From NCBI RefSeq assembly GCF_001421355.1, contig NZ_LMKC01000006.1, positions 62,001 through 126,000 on the forward strand: a DNA stretch of 64,000 bases, in the 5' to 3' direction. Made by a program: the position numbers and the translations under genes. This document shows, in pieces, positions 1 through 9,330 of the stretch (within the stretch, counting starts at the first letter, position 1; each line of letters starts with the position of its first letter). The notes below the pieces were generated by a model. The model was given only the letters and a program-made list of their open reading frames with translations, searched no databases and had not been told where the DNA came from. The DNA is from Sphingomonas sp. Leaf9. Its GTDB lineage: Bacteria > Pseudomonadota > Alphaproteobacteria > Sphingomonadales > Sphingomonadaceae.

Positions 1-2472
1 CCGCGCGGTCGTGAAGCGATAGGCGATGTTCAGTTCGGCGCCGGCGGTGCGATAGGCCGCGACATTCTGCGGCTGCACGACGAAGCCGGCGATGAATCCG
101 CTGCCGCGCGCCCGGCTGATCGCGGCGCAATAGGCGTTGTCGAGGGTGGGCTGATCGACGCACAGCTCGGCGATCTTGTTCGCATCGGGCGTGGCGATCG
201 CGTCGGTCAGGTCGATGTCGTACCAGTCGAACGCGATCGACAGGCCGGGCACGACCTCGGGGCGCAGCACGACCCCGGCGGTCCAGGTCCGCGCGACTTC
301 GGGGCGCAGGCTGCGATTGCCCGATTGCGTGCCGGGAATGAAGATCGTGGCGTTGGGATTGTTGGCGGCGGTGAAGGTCGCCGGATTACCGCCCGCCGCG
401 GTGATGAGCGACTGGCAATTGGCGGCGCGGAATGGGGTGCCGAGGGTGCGGTTGGCTAGGTAACATGGGTCGGAGAAGAAGTTGCTGGTGCCGGTTGCGG
501 CGCGGAACAGTTCCCCGATGTTGGGCGCGCGCACCGAGCGGCCGTACGACCCGCGCACGCTGATCGAGGGGACAGGGGCGTAGATGCCGTTCACCTGCCA
601 TGTCCGCGTCGTGCCGATCGTCGAATAATCCGACAGCCGCCCGGCGACGCCGACCGACAGCAGGTGCGCGAACCGCACGTCCTTCAGCAGCGGCGCGTTC
701 AGTTCGCCGAACGCCTCCCACACGTCGAAGCTGCCGCGCGAGGGGGTGGGGATGATATATTCGTCATATTGGTAGAAGGCGTTGTCGAGCAGCGCCTGTG
801 CCGGATCGAACCGGCTCGATTCCCTGCGATATTCGCCACCGGCGGCAAAGGCGACCGGGCCGCCGGGCAGCGTGAAGAGCTGTCCGAAATCGCCGGTCAG
901 CGCGGCGTTGACGACATGCTGTTCGAGCCGCGCATTGCTGACCGGATTGTTAAGATAATAGTCGAACGAGCGGCCATCGACGGTGCGCCCGCCAAAGGTG
1001 TTGACCGGCACGCAGCCCGCCGCGCGCGCGGTGGCCGAGCGGCACACGATCTGCCCGCTGGCATCGCGAACGGCGTCGAGCGCTTCAAGAAAACGCGTGT
1101 TCAGCCGGTCGTTCAGCTTGGTCGCGCGCACGTCGGTGCGGCCATAGGTGTAGGACACGTCGTAGGACGCATGGTCCGACACCCGTCCGCTGGCGTCGAG
1201 CACGCCGCGCCAGGTCCGGCGGCGGTCGGTTTCCCCCCGCCTGGGAATGTCGAAATTGTTGCGGCTGATATCAACCGAGGTCAGGCCGGCGGCGCGCGCG
1301 GCGGTCAGGATCGATTGCGGGATGTAGGGATTGTCGAGCGCGATGGTCGCGGGATAATTGCCGCCATAGCCGCTGAAGCTCGTCACCTCGCTCTGGACGA
1401 ACTTGCCCTCGGCCGACAGCTTGAACGCGTCGGAGAAGTCGAACCGGGCAAGCGCGTTGACGGCGTGGCGTTCGGATCGTGGCAGGATATCGCCGACATA
1501 GCCCGCCACCGGCGTATCGTCGCCGCCGACCGAATAGCCGTCGTTCAGCAGGAACCGGCCGGGGGTATAGGCGGCACCGTCGCCGCGAAACACCTGGTCG
1601 CCGATCACGACATAGCCCTGGTTCGATCCGTAGGGGTAGCGCAGGTCGCGCACCGGCGCGACCTTGTAACTGCCCGAACGGGTCGGATCGTAATCGTCGG
1701 TGTTCACGAAATATTGCCGCTGGGCGAGCGCCAGATAGTCGCGGTCGTCGTTCGTTAGCGGATCGTCGGCGTTATATTCGTATGCGAGCGTCAGGTTGCC
1801 GCGCCCATCGGCGAAATTGCGCCCGGCGATGACCGAGGCGAAGCGGTTGCCGGCATCGCCGCGTTCCGAAATCCCCGCCTGCACCCGCGCCGCCACGCCA
1901 TCGAAATCGCGGCGCAGCACGAAGTTGACGACGCCCGATACCCCGTCCGCGCCATAGATCGCCGATGCCGCGCCGGTCAGCACGTCGACCCGTTCGATCA
2001 GGTCGGTCGGGATGGCGTTGATATCGACCGCCGCGGTATCCGGCTGTCCCGCAACATGCCGCCGCCCGTTGACCAGCACCAGCGTGCGATTGGGGCCAAG
2101 GCCACGCAGGTCGAGCAGGTTCAGCCCGACCTGTCCCAGCGCGCCATCGGCCTGGCTGCGCCCGGCGGTGCGCGTGCTGTCGAGCGAATTGGTCAGCGCC
2201 GGCACGCGTTGCAGGAAGGTGGTGACGTTGGTCGTCCCCGATTGCCGCAGGTCGGCGGCACCGAACGACACCACCGGGTTGGGCGCGGCATAATCGGGCC
2301 GGGTGATGCGCGATCCGGTGACGACGATCTCCTCGCCGCTTGCGCCGGCGGTGTCCTGTCCGTCGCTGGCCGCTTCGGTCGGGGCGGCGGGCGGGGTCGT
2401 CTGGGCCTGTGCATGGGCAGCGGCAAAGAGCGCCACCCCGGACAGGAGGTGGCGGCGCGTGGTGGTCGGCAT
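1..2472 (-). CDS. TonB-dependent receptor, C-terminus cut by window edge
   Basis: Outer-membrane active transporter for a large or scarce substrate; substrate unknown. Reading the reverse strand from the ATG at 2472 gives an open frame of 824 residues that runs off the left edge without a stop. It starts with a signal peptide ending AHAQAQ, followed by a TonB box region (GEEIVVTGSRITRP), a plug domain with LDLRGLGPNRTLVLVNGRRH and ASAIYGADGVSGVVNFVLRR, and then beta-barrel sequence including RGSYGRSVRAPNIGELF and RSLRPEVARTWTAGVVL. This matches the sphingomonad-type receptors of roughly 900-1000 residues, so only the last barrel strands are missing. It is divergent from a sugar ABC importer, which suggests a common carbohydrate substrate (inference from position only). 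Confidence 0.93.
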   Translation of the reverse strand, partial: MPTTTRRHLLSGVALFAAAHAQAQTTPPAAPTEAASDGQDTAGASGEEIVVTGSRITRPDYAAPNPVVSFGAADLRQSGTTNVTTFLQRVPALTNSLDSTRTAGRSQADGALGQVGLNLLDLRGLGPNRTLVLVNGRRHVAGQPDTAAVDINAIPTDLIERVDVLTGAASAIYGADGVSGVVNFVLRRDFDGVAARVQAGISERGDAGNRFASVIAGRNFADGRGNLTLAYEYNADDPLTNDDRDYLALAQRQYFVNTDDYDPTRSGSYKVAPVRDLRYPYGSNQGYVVIGDQVFRGDGAAYTPGRFLLNDGYSVGGDDTPVAGYVGDILPRSERHAVNALARFDFSDAFKLSAEGKFVQSEVTSFSGYGGNYPATIALDNPYIPQSILTAARAAGLTSVDISRNNFDIPRRGETDRRRTWRGVLDASGRVSDHASYDVSYTYGRTDVRATKLNDRLNTRFLEALDAVRDASGQIVCRSATARAAGCVPVNTFGGRTVDGRSFDYYLNNPVSNARLEQHVVNAALTGDFGQLFTLPGGPVAFAAGGEYRRESSRFDPAQALLDNAFYQYDEYIIPTPSRGSFDVWEAFGELNAPLLKDVRFAHLLSVGVAGRLSDYSTIGTTRTWQVNGIYAPVPSISVRGSYGRSVRAPNIGELFRAATGTSNFFSDPCYLANRTLGTPFRAANCQSLITAAGGNPATFTAANNPNATIFIPGTQSGNRSLRPEVARTWTAGVVLRPEVVPGLSIAFDWYDIDLTDAIATPDANKIAELCVDQPTLDNAYCAAISRARGSGFIAGFVVQPQNVAAYRTAGAELNIAYRFTTAR

Positions 2473-2645
2473 GGTCGGAATATTCCCCCTGGGCCGTTCG
2501 ATCTTCGTCGAACGATCTTCATGCATCCAACGCACCGACAGGCCGATCGATACCGTACGGCAGCGGACCATGTTTTGCGAAGTTTCCCGATGTTTCCGCG
2601 ACATCGCGACTGGCGTGGACGCCGGCGATCCGGCACGGTCGCGCG

Positions 2646-3911
2646 GTGACGGGTTCCCGGACATGCAGCGGGCCGACCCGCCGGACCATGTTGTCGCTGT
2701 TGCCGGCGCTGGCGGTCGGCGGTTGCGGTGCGGCGGCAGGCGTGCCCCCGCTGCGCGTGTGGGCGATGAGCTATGAGGGCGATTATTCGCCGTTCCTGAT
2801 GCCCGACTTCACCGCCGCGACCGGTATCCCGGTCGATGTGCAGTCGCTGCCGACGACCGCTTCCCATGAAAAGCTGCTGACCGCGCATGCGGGCAACGCG
2901 CTGCCCGACGTGCTGATGCTGTTCAACGGGTGGGTGCGCGAATTCGCGATGATCGGGGCGGTGGCACCGGTGCCGTCGCCCGCGCTTACCGCCGGGCTGA
3001 TTCCGGGCATGCGCGAGGCGCTGCGCATCGACGGGATCGACTATGCCGTCCCTTGGTCGGTTGCGCCGCAGGTCCAGTATTTCCGCCGCGATATCGTGGC
3101 CGCCGCCGGCTATGCCACGCCGCCGCTCGACTGGGCGGGGTGGCTGCAGATGGCGCGCGCGATCAAGCGGCGACGGCCCGACGACTATGTGTTCCTGATG
3201 CTGCTCAACTGGCCGACCGCGCTGCTGACGATGATGACGCAGGCCGGCGCCACGATGCTGCGTGACCATGCGACGCGCGGCAATTTCCGGTCCGACCCGG
3301 TGCGCCATGCCTTTGCCTTCTACGCGCAGCTGTTTGCCGAGGGGCTGGCCCCGCGCGCGCTGTCGACCGAGGTGCAGGACCCGCTGGCGGCGTTCGCGCA
3401 GGGGTATTTCGCGATCTGGCCCAGCAGTCCCACGACGCTGCTCGACCTCAGCCGTCGCGCCGGGGAGATCCCGGCGACCCGCTGGGGCACCGCGCGGCTT
3501 GCCGGGCCGAACGGTCCCGGCCCGGTATCGGGCGACAGCGCCAGCCTGTGCGTCGCGGCCGGCACGACCCGGCCGGCCGCCGCCTGGGCGCTGGTCCGGC
3601 ACATGACGTCGCGGGCGAGCGAGCTTACGTTCCAGCGGATGATCGGCAACCTGCCTGCGCGGATCGATGCATGGGATTCGCCGCAACTGGCGCAACCGGT
3701 GCTGGCGGCGTTTCGCGAACAGATGACGCAGCCCGCGCCGATCCCGCCCGCGGTCGAATGGGAACGCATCCAGGTCGAGGTGCAATTGGCCGCCGAGCGC
3801 GTGGTGCGCGGCATCCAGACGATCGACGAAGCGCTGGGCGCGCTCGACGCGCGGGTCGACCGGTTGCTGGCGCAGCGCCGCGCACTGGTCGATGCGGGAA
3901 AGATCGCATGA
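2646..3911 (+). CDS. ABC transporter extracellular solute-binding lipoprotein (sugar type)
   Basis: Periplasmic substrate-binding component of a carbohydrate ABC importer (SBP_bac_1-like). The mature sequence has the usual features: LRVWAMSYEGDYSPFLMPDF, a KLLTAHAGNALPDVLML segment and YAVPWSVAPQVQYFRRD. The N-terminus is LLPALAVGGC, a plausible lipobox with the cysteine as lipid anchor. I place the start at the GTG at 2646 because it gives a positively charged n-region (TRR) before the hydrophobic stretch; the alternative is the ATG at 2688, and neither has a convincing Shine-Dalgarno sequence. The stop overlaps the ATG of the first permease (ATGA), showing one operon. No specificity residues could be assigned. 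Confidence 0.85.
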   Translation: MTGSRTCSGPTRRTMLSLLPALAVGGCGAAAGVPPLRVWAMSYEGDYSPFLMPDFTAATGIPVDVQSLPTTASHEKLLTAHAGNALPDVLMLFNGWVREFAMIGAVAPVPSPALTAGLIPGMREALRIDGIDYAVPWSVAPQVQYFRRDIVAAAGYATPPLDWAGWLQMARAIKRRRPDDYVFLMLLNWPTALLTMMTQAGATMLRDHATRGNFRSDPVRHAFAFYAQLFAEGLAPRALSTEVQDPLAAFAQGYFAIWPSSPTTLLDLSRRAGEIPATRWGTARLAGPNGPGPVSGDSASLCVAAGTTRPAAAWALVRHMTSRASELTFQRMIGNLPARIDAWDSPQLAQPVLAAFREQMTQPAPIPPAVEWERIQVEVQLAAERVVRGIQTIDEALGALDARVDRLLAQRRALVDAGKIA

Positions 3912-4789
3912 CCCGCGAAGCCCGCGCCGGTTGGCTGTTCACCCTGCCGGTGCTGACGATCATCGTCGCGGTGTTCGTGCTGCCGGCGTTGCTGGCGATG
4001 GCAACCGCCTTCACCGATTATTCGATCTACGCGCTGGCCGATCCGGGCAACCTGCACGTCGTCGGGTTCGCCAATTTCGCGACGCTGTTCGCGACGCCGC
4101 TGTTCTGGCGCGCGATCGGCAATACGCTGCTGTTCGCGCTCTTGGGCGTACCGATGGCGATCGGCGCGTCGCTGTTCGCGGCGTTGCTGCTGAACGATGC
4201 AACCGTCCGGTGGAAACCATTGTGGCGGATCGTGCTGTTCGCGCCCTATGTCACCAGCATCGTCGCGACCGCCGTCGTGTGGCGGTTCCTGTTCAATACC
4301 CGGTTCGGGCTGGTCAACCAGGCGCTGGGCGTCGTCGGCGTGCCCGCCATCGACTGGCTGGGCGATCCGGCCACGTCGATCCCGGCGATCCTGATCTTCG
4401 TGACGTGGAAGATATTCGGCTACAACATGATCGTGTTCACCGCCGCGCTGGCCGCCGTGCCGACCGACCTGATGGAAGCGGCGCGCCTCGACGGGGCGGG
4501 GCGCTGGACGCGGTTCCGCCATGTCACGCTGCCCGCGATCGGGCCGACATTGGTGCTGGCCGGGGTGATGAGCGTCGCCGGGTTCCTGCAGATCTTTGCC
4601 GAACCCTATGTCATGACGCTGGGCGGGCCGGCGCAGAGTACGACGACGATCCTGTATTTCATGTTCGACGAAGGGTTCAAATGGTGGAACCTGGGACAGG
4701 CGAGCGCGGTCGCGTTCGTCCTGTTCCTGATGATCCTGGCGGTGACATGGGTCCAGACGCGCTATGCCCGGCGGCGCGAATGGCTGTGA
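3908..4789 (+). CDS. Sugar ABC transporter permease (MalF/UgpA type)
   Basis: Inner-membrane permease of 293 residues that forms the translocation channel with the next gene product. The N-terminus GWLFTLPVLTIIVAVFVLPA is the first membrane helix, and about six helices follow. The cytoplasmic EAA loop that contacts the ATPase is visible as EAARLDGAGRWTRFRHVTLP near residues 187-206. Short MalF-like permeases of this size lack the large periplasmic loop of enteric MalF. The start overlaps the stop of the binding protein by four bases and the stop overlaps the next permease, so translation is probably coupled. Confidence 0.9.
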   Translation: MTREARAGWLFTLPVLTIIVAVFVLPALLAMATAFTDYSIYALADPGNLHVVGFANFATLFATPLFWRAIGNTLLFALLGVPMAIGASLFAALLLNDATVRWKPLWRIVLFAPYVTSIVATAVVWRFLFNTRFGLVNQALGVVGVPAIDWLGDPATSIPAILIFVTWKIFGYNMIVFTAALAAVPTDLMEAARLDGAGRWTRFRHVTLPAIGPTLVLAGVMSVAGFLQIFAEPYVMTLGGPAQSTTTILYFMFDEGFKWWNLGQASAVAFVLFLMILAVTWVQTRYARRREWL

Positions 4790-5631
4790 GCAAGAAACGC
4801 GCGATCGTCGCCAATGCGCTGGTCGTGGCCCTCGGCGTGCTGACGATCGCGCCGCTGGCGTACATGGTGATCGTGTCGTTCATGCCGCGCGGTGAATCGA
4901 CCATGTTGCCGATCCCGCTCTGGCCGTCGCGCTGGAGCCTGGAGAATTATCACGAGCTGCTGGTGCGGCGGCAGATCGACGGGGCGTGGTTCGATTACCG
5001 CATCCTGCCCGCGCTGAGGAACAGTATCGGCGTCGCTGCGCTGTCGACGCTCTTCGGCCTCCTGCTGACCGTCCCGGCGGGCTATGCGATGGCGAAGCTC
5101 AAGTTTCGCGGGCGCGAACGGGTGCTGAAGCTGCTGATCGCCGCGCTGGTCGTGCCGGGGCAGGTGGCGATGCTGCCGCTGTTCCTGATCTTTCGGCAAC
5201 TGGGGCTGGTCAACAGCTATGCCGGGGTGATCCTGCCGGGGCTGGCGGGTATTTTCGGCGTGCTGTTCGTGCGGCAGGCGATGCTGGCGATCCCCGACGA
5301 GCTGATCGATGCCGCGCGGATGGACGGGGCGGGGGAGGGGCGCATCTTTGTCGGCATCGTGCTGCCGCTGCTGACCCCGATCGTCATCACGCTGGCGCTG
5401 TTCCTGTTCCTGGGCAGCTGGAACGATTTCCTGTGGCCGCTGATCGTGCTGGCCGACCAGCATCGCTATACGCTGCCGGTCGCGGTCGCCGCGATCGCGC
5501 GCGAACATGCCGCCGACGGCGAATTGATGATGGCGGCATCGGTGGTGACGACGATGCCGGTGCTGCTGCTGTTCCTGGCGCTCCAGCGCTTCTACCTGAC
5601 CGGATTGCTGGGCGGCGGGGTCAAGGGATAG
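4780..5631 (+). CDS. Sugar ABC transporter permease (MalG/UgpE type)
   Basis: Second permease subunit, 283 residues, with six predicted helices and the EAA loop DAARMDGAGEGRIFVGIVLP near residues 170-189. The periplasmic loop after helix 1 contains PLWPSRWSLENYHELL, typical of MalG-like subunits. The ATG at 4780 gives MAVSKKR; a GTG at 4786, overlapping the upstream TGA, is an equally plausible start. The 3' end overlaps the convergent ATPase gene by 40 bases, so the two transcripts are antisense there. The importer is therefore split between two converging transcription units. Confidence 0.9.
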   Translation: MAVSKKRAIVANALVVALGVLTIAPLAYMVIVSFMPRGESTMLPIPLWPSRWSLENYHELLVRRQIDGAWFDYRILPALRNSIGVAALSTLFGLLLTVPAGYAMAKLKFRGRERVLKLLIAALVVPGQVAMLPLFLIFRQLGLVNSYAGVILPGLAGIFGVLFVRQAMLAIPDELIDAARMDGAGEGRIFVGIVLPLLTPIVITLALFLFLGSWNDFLWPLIVLADQHRYTLPVAVAAIAREHAADGELMMAASVVTTMPVLLLFLALQRFYLTGLLGGGVKG

Positions 5632-6701
5632 GCACTGCCGTCGGGGGCGAAGAGGTGGGTGTCGGCGGGCGGCACCGTGAAGCGCAGCACCTCGCCCAGA
5701 TGCACCGCGCGGTCGCCGGGCAGCTGCGCGACGATCGCCCCGGCATCGCCCCGTCGCCCGAGATGCGCGAACGACAGCGGGCCGAGGCGTTCGAACAGCT
5801 CGACCGCGCCGACGAACGCGCCGTCCGGATCGGGCAGCAGGTGTTCGGGCCGCACGCCCAGCGTCACCGCGCTGCCGATCGCGCCATCGGGCACCTGCGC
5901 GCTGGTCCGCACCACCGCGCCGTCGTCGATCCGGACGCTGGCGCCCGCCGCGTCGACATCGACGATGGTGGCGGGCAGCAGGTTCATGCCGGGCGATCCG
6001 ATCGCGGCGGCGACGCTCAGGCTGGCCGGGCGGCGATAGACGTCGAGCGGCGCGCCGACCTGTTCGATCCGCCCGGCGTGCATCACGACGATGCGGTTGG
6101 CGAGGGTCATCGCCTCCAGCTGGTCGTGGGTGACATAGATCATCGTCATGCCGAGCTGCTGGTGCAGCCGTGCGAATTCGTGCCGCATCCGTGCGCGCAG
6201 CGCCGTGTCGAGGTTGGAGAGCGGTTCGTCGAGCAGCAGCACCTGCGGCCGGCGCACGATGGCGCGGGCGATCGATACCCGCTGGCGCTGTCCCCCCGAC
6301 AGCGCGCGGGGCTTGCGCGCCAGCAGCGCGGTCAGGTCCAGCATCGCCGCCGCTTCGCGCACCCGCTCCGCGATCTCGGGCTTGGGCAGGCGGGCGACCT
6401 TCAAGGGGAAGGCGATGTTGTCGGCGACGGAGAGGTGCGGATAGAGCGCATAGGACTGGAACACCATCGCCACGCCGCGCGTCGCGGGCGGGGCATGGGT
6501 CACGTCGCGGCCGCCGATCGCGACGGTGCCGGCGCTGGGGCTCTCCAGCCCGGCGATCATCCGCAGCAACGTCGACTTCCCGCAGCCCGACGGCCCGACC
6601 AGCACCACGAATTCGCCCGCCGCGATGCTAAGCGTTGCGGGCTGTACCACGGTGGTATCGCCGAACCGCTTGGTCAGATCCGTCAGTTCGACATCGGCCA
6701 T
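5592..6701 (-). CDS. ABC transporter ATP-binding protein (MalK/UgpC/MsmX type)
   Basis: ATPase that energises a carbohydrate ABC importer, presumably the adjacent one. Visible motifs in order: Walker A GPSGCGKST (about 38-46), Q-loop VFQSYALYPHLSV (about 81), ABC signature LSGGQRQRVSIARA (about 133), Walker B VLLLDEPLSNLD (about 153), H-loop VTHDQLEAM (about 191). A C-terminal TOBE/OB region follows (GVRPEHLL and after), as in MalK/UgpC. At 369 residues it is full length. I chose the ATG at 6701 over a GTG directly before it. It is convergent to the permease genes, which is unusual because the ATPase normally lies in the same operon. Confidence 0.92.
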   Translation of the reverse strand: MADVELTDLTKRFGDTTVVQPATLSIAAGEFVVLVGPSGCGKSTLLRMIAGLESPSAGTVAIGGRDVTHAPPATRGVAMVFQSYALYPHLSVADNIAFPLKVARLPKPEIAERVREAAAMLDLTALLARKPRALSGGQRQRVSIARAIVRRPQVLLLDEPLSNLDTALRARMRHEFARLHQQLGMTMIYVTHDQLEAMTLANRIVVMHAGRIEQVGAPLDVYRRPASLSVAAAIGSPGMNLLPATIVDVDAAGASVRIDDGAVVRTSAQVPDGAIGSAVTLGVRPEHLLPDPDGAFVGAVELFERLGPLSFAHLGRRGDAGAIVAQLPGDRAVHLGEVLRFTVPPADTHLFAPDGSAYPLTPPPSNPVR

Positions 6702-6836
6702 CACGCCCCTCCGTCCGTCGCCACGACCGGACAGCGCGTCGCCAGCCTATCCTGTTGCAACCGGTAGCGGATTTGCGCGCGGGGTCCAGCATCGGTACGA
6801 TCGGGCATCCCTGCATCCGCCTGGAGTTCGTGCCCG

Positions 6837-8480
6837 ATGAAGCGCCTGATCCTCACCACCCTGCTGCTGTCGACCGCCGCCGTTGCCGCGCCTGCGCCAA
6901 AGGCGCCGACCTTCGACACGCGGCGCATCTCGCGCGATATCGAAACGCTGGCGAGCGATGCGTATGAGGGGCGCGGGCCGGCGACGCCGGGTGAAGCGAA
7001 GAGCATCGCCTATATCGCGCAGCAGATGAAGGCCGCCGGGCTGCAACCCGCCGGGGACAAGGGCAGCTGGTATCAGGACGTGCCGCTGCTGAAGTCCGAT
7101 ATCGTCGGCACGCCGCAGCTGTCGATCACGGCGGCCGGCACGAAACGCCCGCTGACCCAGGGCAGCGAGATCGCGGTGCGCGCGGCGATGACCGGGCAGA
7201 CATCGGTCGGAATCGCCAACGCGCCGCTGGTGTTCGTCGGATACGGCGTAAAGGCGCCCGAGCGGAACTGGGATGACTTCAAGGGCGTCGACCTCAAGGG
7301 CAAGATCATGGTCGTGCTCATCAACGACCCCGATTTCGACGGGGGCGAGGGCGATTTCGGCGGCAAGGCGATGACCTATTACGGTCGCTGGACGTATAAA
7401 TATGAGGAAGCGGCGCGGCAGGGCGCGGCGGGCGTTCTGATCGTCCACGAAAGCGCGCCGGCCTCCTATGGCTGGGCCACGGTCAAGAATTCGAACACCA
7501 ACACGATGTTCGATATCGTGCGCAAGGACCCCGCCGCGTCGCATGTGCCGATGGAGGGCTGGATCCAGCGCGACCTGGCGGCCGATCTGTTCAAGCAGGC
7601 GGGACTGGATTTCGAGGCGGCGAAGGCCGCCGCGCGCAAGGCCGATTTCCGCGCCATCCCGCTCAAGGCGACGCTGGACGCGGCCTATACGGTCAAGCCC
7701 GCGGTCATCACCTCGCACAATGTCGCGGGCATCTTGCCGGGCACGAAGCATCCGGACGAAACCGTGATCTATTCGGCGCACTGGGATCACCTGGGCGTCG
7801 GACAGCCCGATGCGAAGGGCGACCGCATCTATAACGGCGCGCTCGACAATGCGTCGGGCGTGGCGGCGTTGCTCGAACTGGCACGGGCGTATGGCAGCGC
7901 GCCGAAGCCCGACCGCTCGGTCCTGTTCTTGGCGGTGACGGCGGAGGAAAAGGGGCTGCTGGGGTCCGAATATTACGCCGCCAATCCGCTGCGCCCGCTG
8001 GCGACGACGGCGGGGGTCGTCAACATGGACGGCCCGTTCGGCAGCGAAAAGACCCGCGATTTCAGCATGTACGGCATCGCCAAACTCGACCTGCTGACGA
8101 TGCTGACCGAAACGGCGGGCGCCGAGGGGCGGCGCTACACCCCCGATGCGCGGCCCGAGGCCGGGCTGTTCTACCGCTCCGACCATTTCTCGTTCGCCAA
8201 GCGCGGCGTGCCGGCCCTGTCCTACAGCCCCGGCCGCGACCTGGTGGTCGGCGGCGCGGCGCGCGGCAAGGCGCTGGAAGACGCCTATACCCGCGACCGC
8301 TATCACCAGCCCGCCGACCAATATGATCCGAAGTGGAATACGGGCAGCGTGCAGAGCGACATGACGATCCTCTACACGCTCGGCCGTCGCCTGGCCGATG
8401 GCCGGGTCTGGCCGAACTGGTCGACCGACAGCGAGTTTCGCGCGACGCGTGACCGGACGGTAAGCGCGCGGGGGGAATAG
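6837..8480 (+). CDS. Secreted M28-family zinc aminopeptidase
   Basis: Predicted exported metallopeptidase of 547 residues, releasing N-terminal amino acids from peptides. A signal peptide (MKRLILTTLLLSTAAVAAPA) is followed by an N-terminal region and a PA-like insert, then the co-catalytic zinc site of M28. The ligands and catalytic residues are seen in SAHWDHLGVG (H315 and D317), LDNASGVAALLELA (Asp), VTAEEKGLLGSEYYA (Glu pair), VNMDG (Asp) and YRSDHFSFAKRGVPAL (His). All expected metal ligands are present, so it should be active. It is a single gene with its own upstream region; the next gene is convergent. Confidence 0.92.
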   Translation: MKRLILTTLLLSTAAVAAPAPKAPTFDTRRISRDIETLASDAYEGRGPATPGEAKSIAYIAQQMKAAGLQPAGDKGSWYQDVPLLKSDIVGTPQLSITAAGTKRPLTQGSEIAVRAAMTGQTSVGIANAPLVFVGYGVKAPERNWDDFKGVDLKGKIMVVLINDPDFDGGEGDFGGKAMTYYGRWTYKYEEAARQGAAGVLIVHESAPASYGWATVKNSNTNTMFDIVRKDPAASHVPMEGWIQRDLAADLFKQAGLDFEAAKAAARKADFRAIPLKATLDAAYTVKPAVITSHNVAGILPGTKHPDETVIYSAHWDHLGVGQPDAKGDRIYNGALDNASGVAALLELARAYGSAPKPDRSVLFLAVTAEEKGLLGSEYYAANPLRPLATTAGVVNMDGPFGSEKTRDFSMYGIAKLDLLTMLTETAGAEGRRYTPDARPEAGLFYRSDHFSFAKRGVPALSYSPGRDLVVGGAARGKALEDAYTRDRYHQPADQYDPKWNTGSVQSDMTILYTLGRRLADGRVWPNWSTDSEFRATRDRTVSARGE

Positions 8481-8488
8481 GGGGGACG

Positions 8489-9184
8489 CTACCGCACCGG
8501 TGCCTGCCACGGCACCGGTGCGGTGGCCGGTTTCCAGCAGCCCTCCAGACTTTTTGCAAAGGCATCGGCCCACGCGCCGGCCGTGCCGGGCTTCAGCCAG
8601 CCTTCATAGCTGTGGCTGAGCAGGTAATCGCCTATCTCCAATCGGATACTGTCGGCGTGCAATATGATTTCCGGCAAGCGCCGGTCGAAATCGATTCCCG
8701 CGGCGAAGCGTAACGTGCCCATCGTCGCGAGATGCGCCATCGCCTTCGGGCATCGCCGCACGTCCGCCTCGACCCATTCCAGTCCCGCACCGTCCAGTCC
8801 CCGGCGCAGTTCGTCGTCGCTGGCAACGCGGCGCTGTTCCAGCGTCCCGATCAGGCGATAACCGCGCAGGCGCGGGCGGTCGGGTTGGCCGGGAAAAGGC
8901 GCGCGGAGCATCCGGGCGATCAGCCGCTGGCCGCAGTCGAGGTCGGCGTCGACCGACCCCGGATCGGTTCGGCAGCCACGCCGCACCGCAATAGCATAGA
9001 TCGGGACCCGGCGATCGTCGCCGACATAGCGGATGGCGATCGCCGGTTTCGGCGTATCGGCAAAGAACCGTGCCGGATCGAACGCCAGCACCCGCGTCCG
9101 TTCCGCGACGTCGTAGCGCGGCGCGTCCTGTGCCGGGGCGGGCGCAGCGATGGCGAGGGCGGCAAGCGGTGCGAGGCGGAGCAT
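8489..9184 (-). CDS. Secreted protein of unknown function
   Basis: I do not recognise the family. The 231-residue product starts with a signal peptide (MLRLAPLAALAIAAPAPAQ), so it is probably periplasmic. The mature part has four cysteines, in RRGCRT, DLDCGQ, RRCPKA and LEGCWKP, which could form two disulfides, and a conserved-looking VAERTRVLAFDPARFFAD segment. I start at the ATG at 9184 because it directly precedes the signal peptide; an upstream ATG at 9235 would add 17 residues without such features. The last codons lie inside a perfect inverted repeat (8492-8523) shared with the 3' side of the convergent peptidase gene. Confidence 0.7.
   Translation of the reverse strand: MLRLAPLAALAIAAPAPAQDAPRYDVAERTRVLAFDPARFFADTPKPAIAIRYVGDDRRVPIYAIAVRRGCRTDPGSVDADLDCGQRLIARMLRAPFPGQPDRPRLRGYRLIGTLEQRRVASDDELRRGLDGAGLEWVEADVRRCPKAMAHLATMGTLRFAAGIDFDRRLPEIILHADSIRLEIGDYLLSHSYEGWLKPGTAGAWADAFAKSLEGCWKPATAPVPWQAPVR
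8492..8523. other. 13-bp perfect inverted repeat at a convergent gene junction
   Basis: CCGCACCGGTGCC and its exact complement are separated by six bases (TGCCAC). The hairpin sits between the stop codon of the M28 gene and the last codons of the convergent unknown gene. There is no T-run, so it is not a canonical intrinsic terminator, but it could block transcription from both sides or stabilise 3' ends. Confidence 0.6.
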
Positions 9185-9330
9185 GACGCATCCTGCCACG
9201 GCGCGGGTTGGTACGACAGGCTGTATTGCGACCAAGGAACCTCGCCCCCGCCCGCCGGTTCGACACGCCAGTATACTGAACGTGCGCGCGGCGCTGGTTC
9301 CGTGACGCTTTCTCGCTATAGGCTGCCCCG

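Noticed and set aside
2540..2560. GATACCGTACGGC before the first TonB receptor as another GntR site
   Set aside because: The centre is CCGTACGG, not GTATAC, and it does not align with the other sites beyond a few bases.
3320..4522. 400-codon minus-strand frame opposite the ABC binding protein and permease
   Set aside because: Shadow of the plus-strand genes; composition is Arg/Gln/His-rich and no domain is visible.
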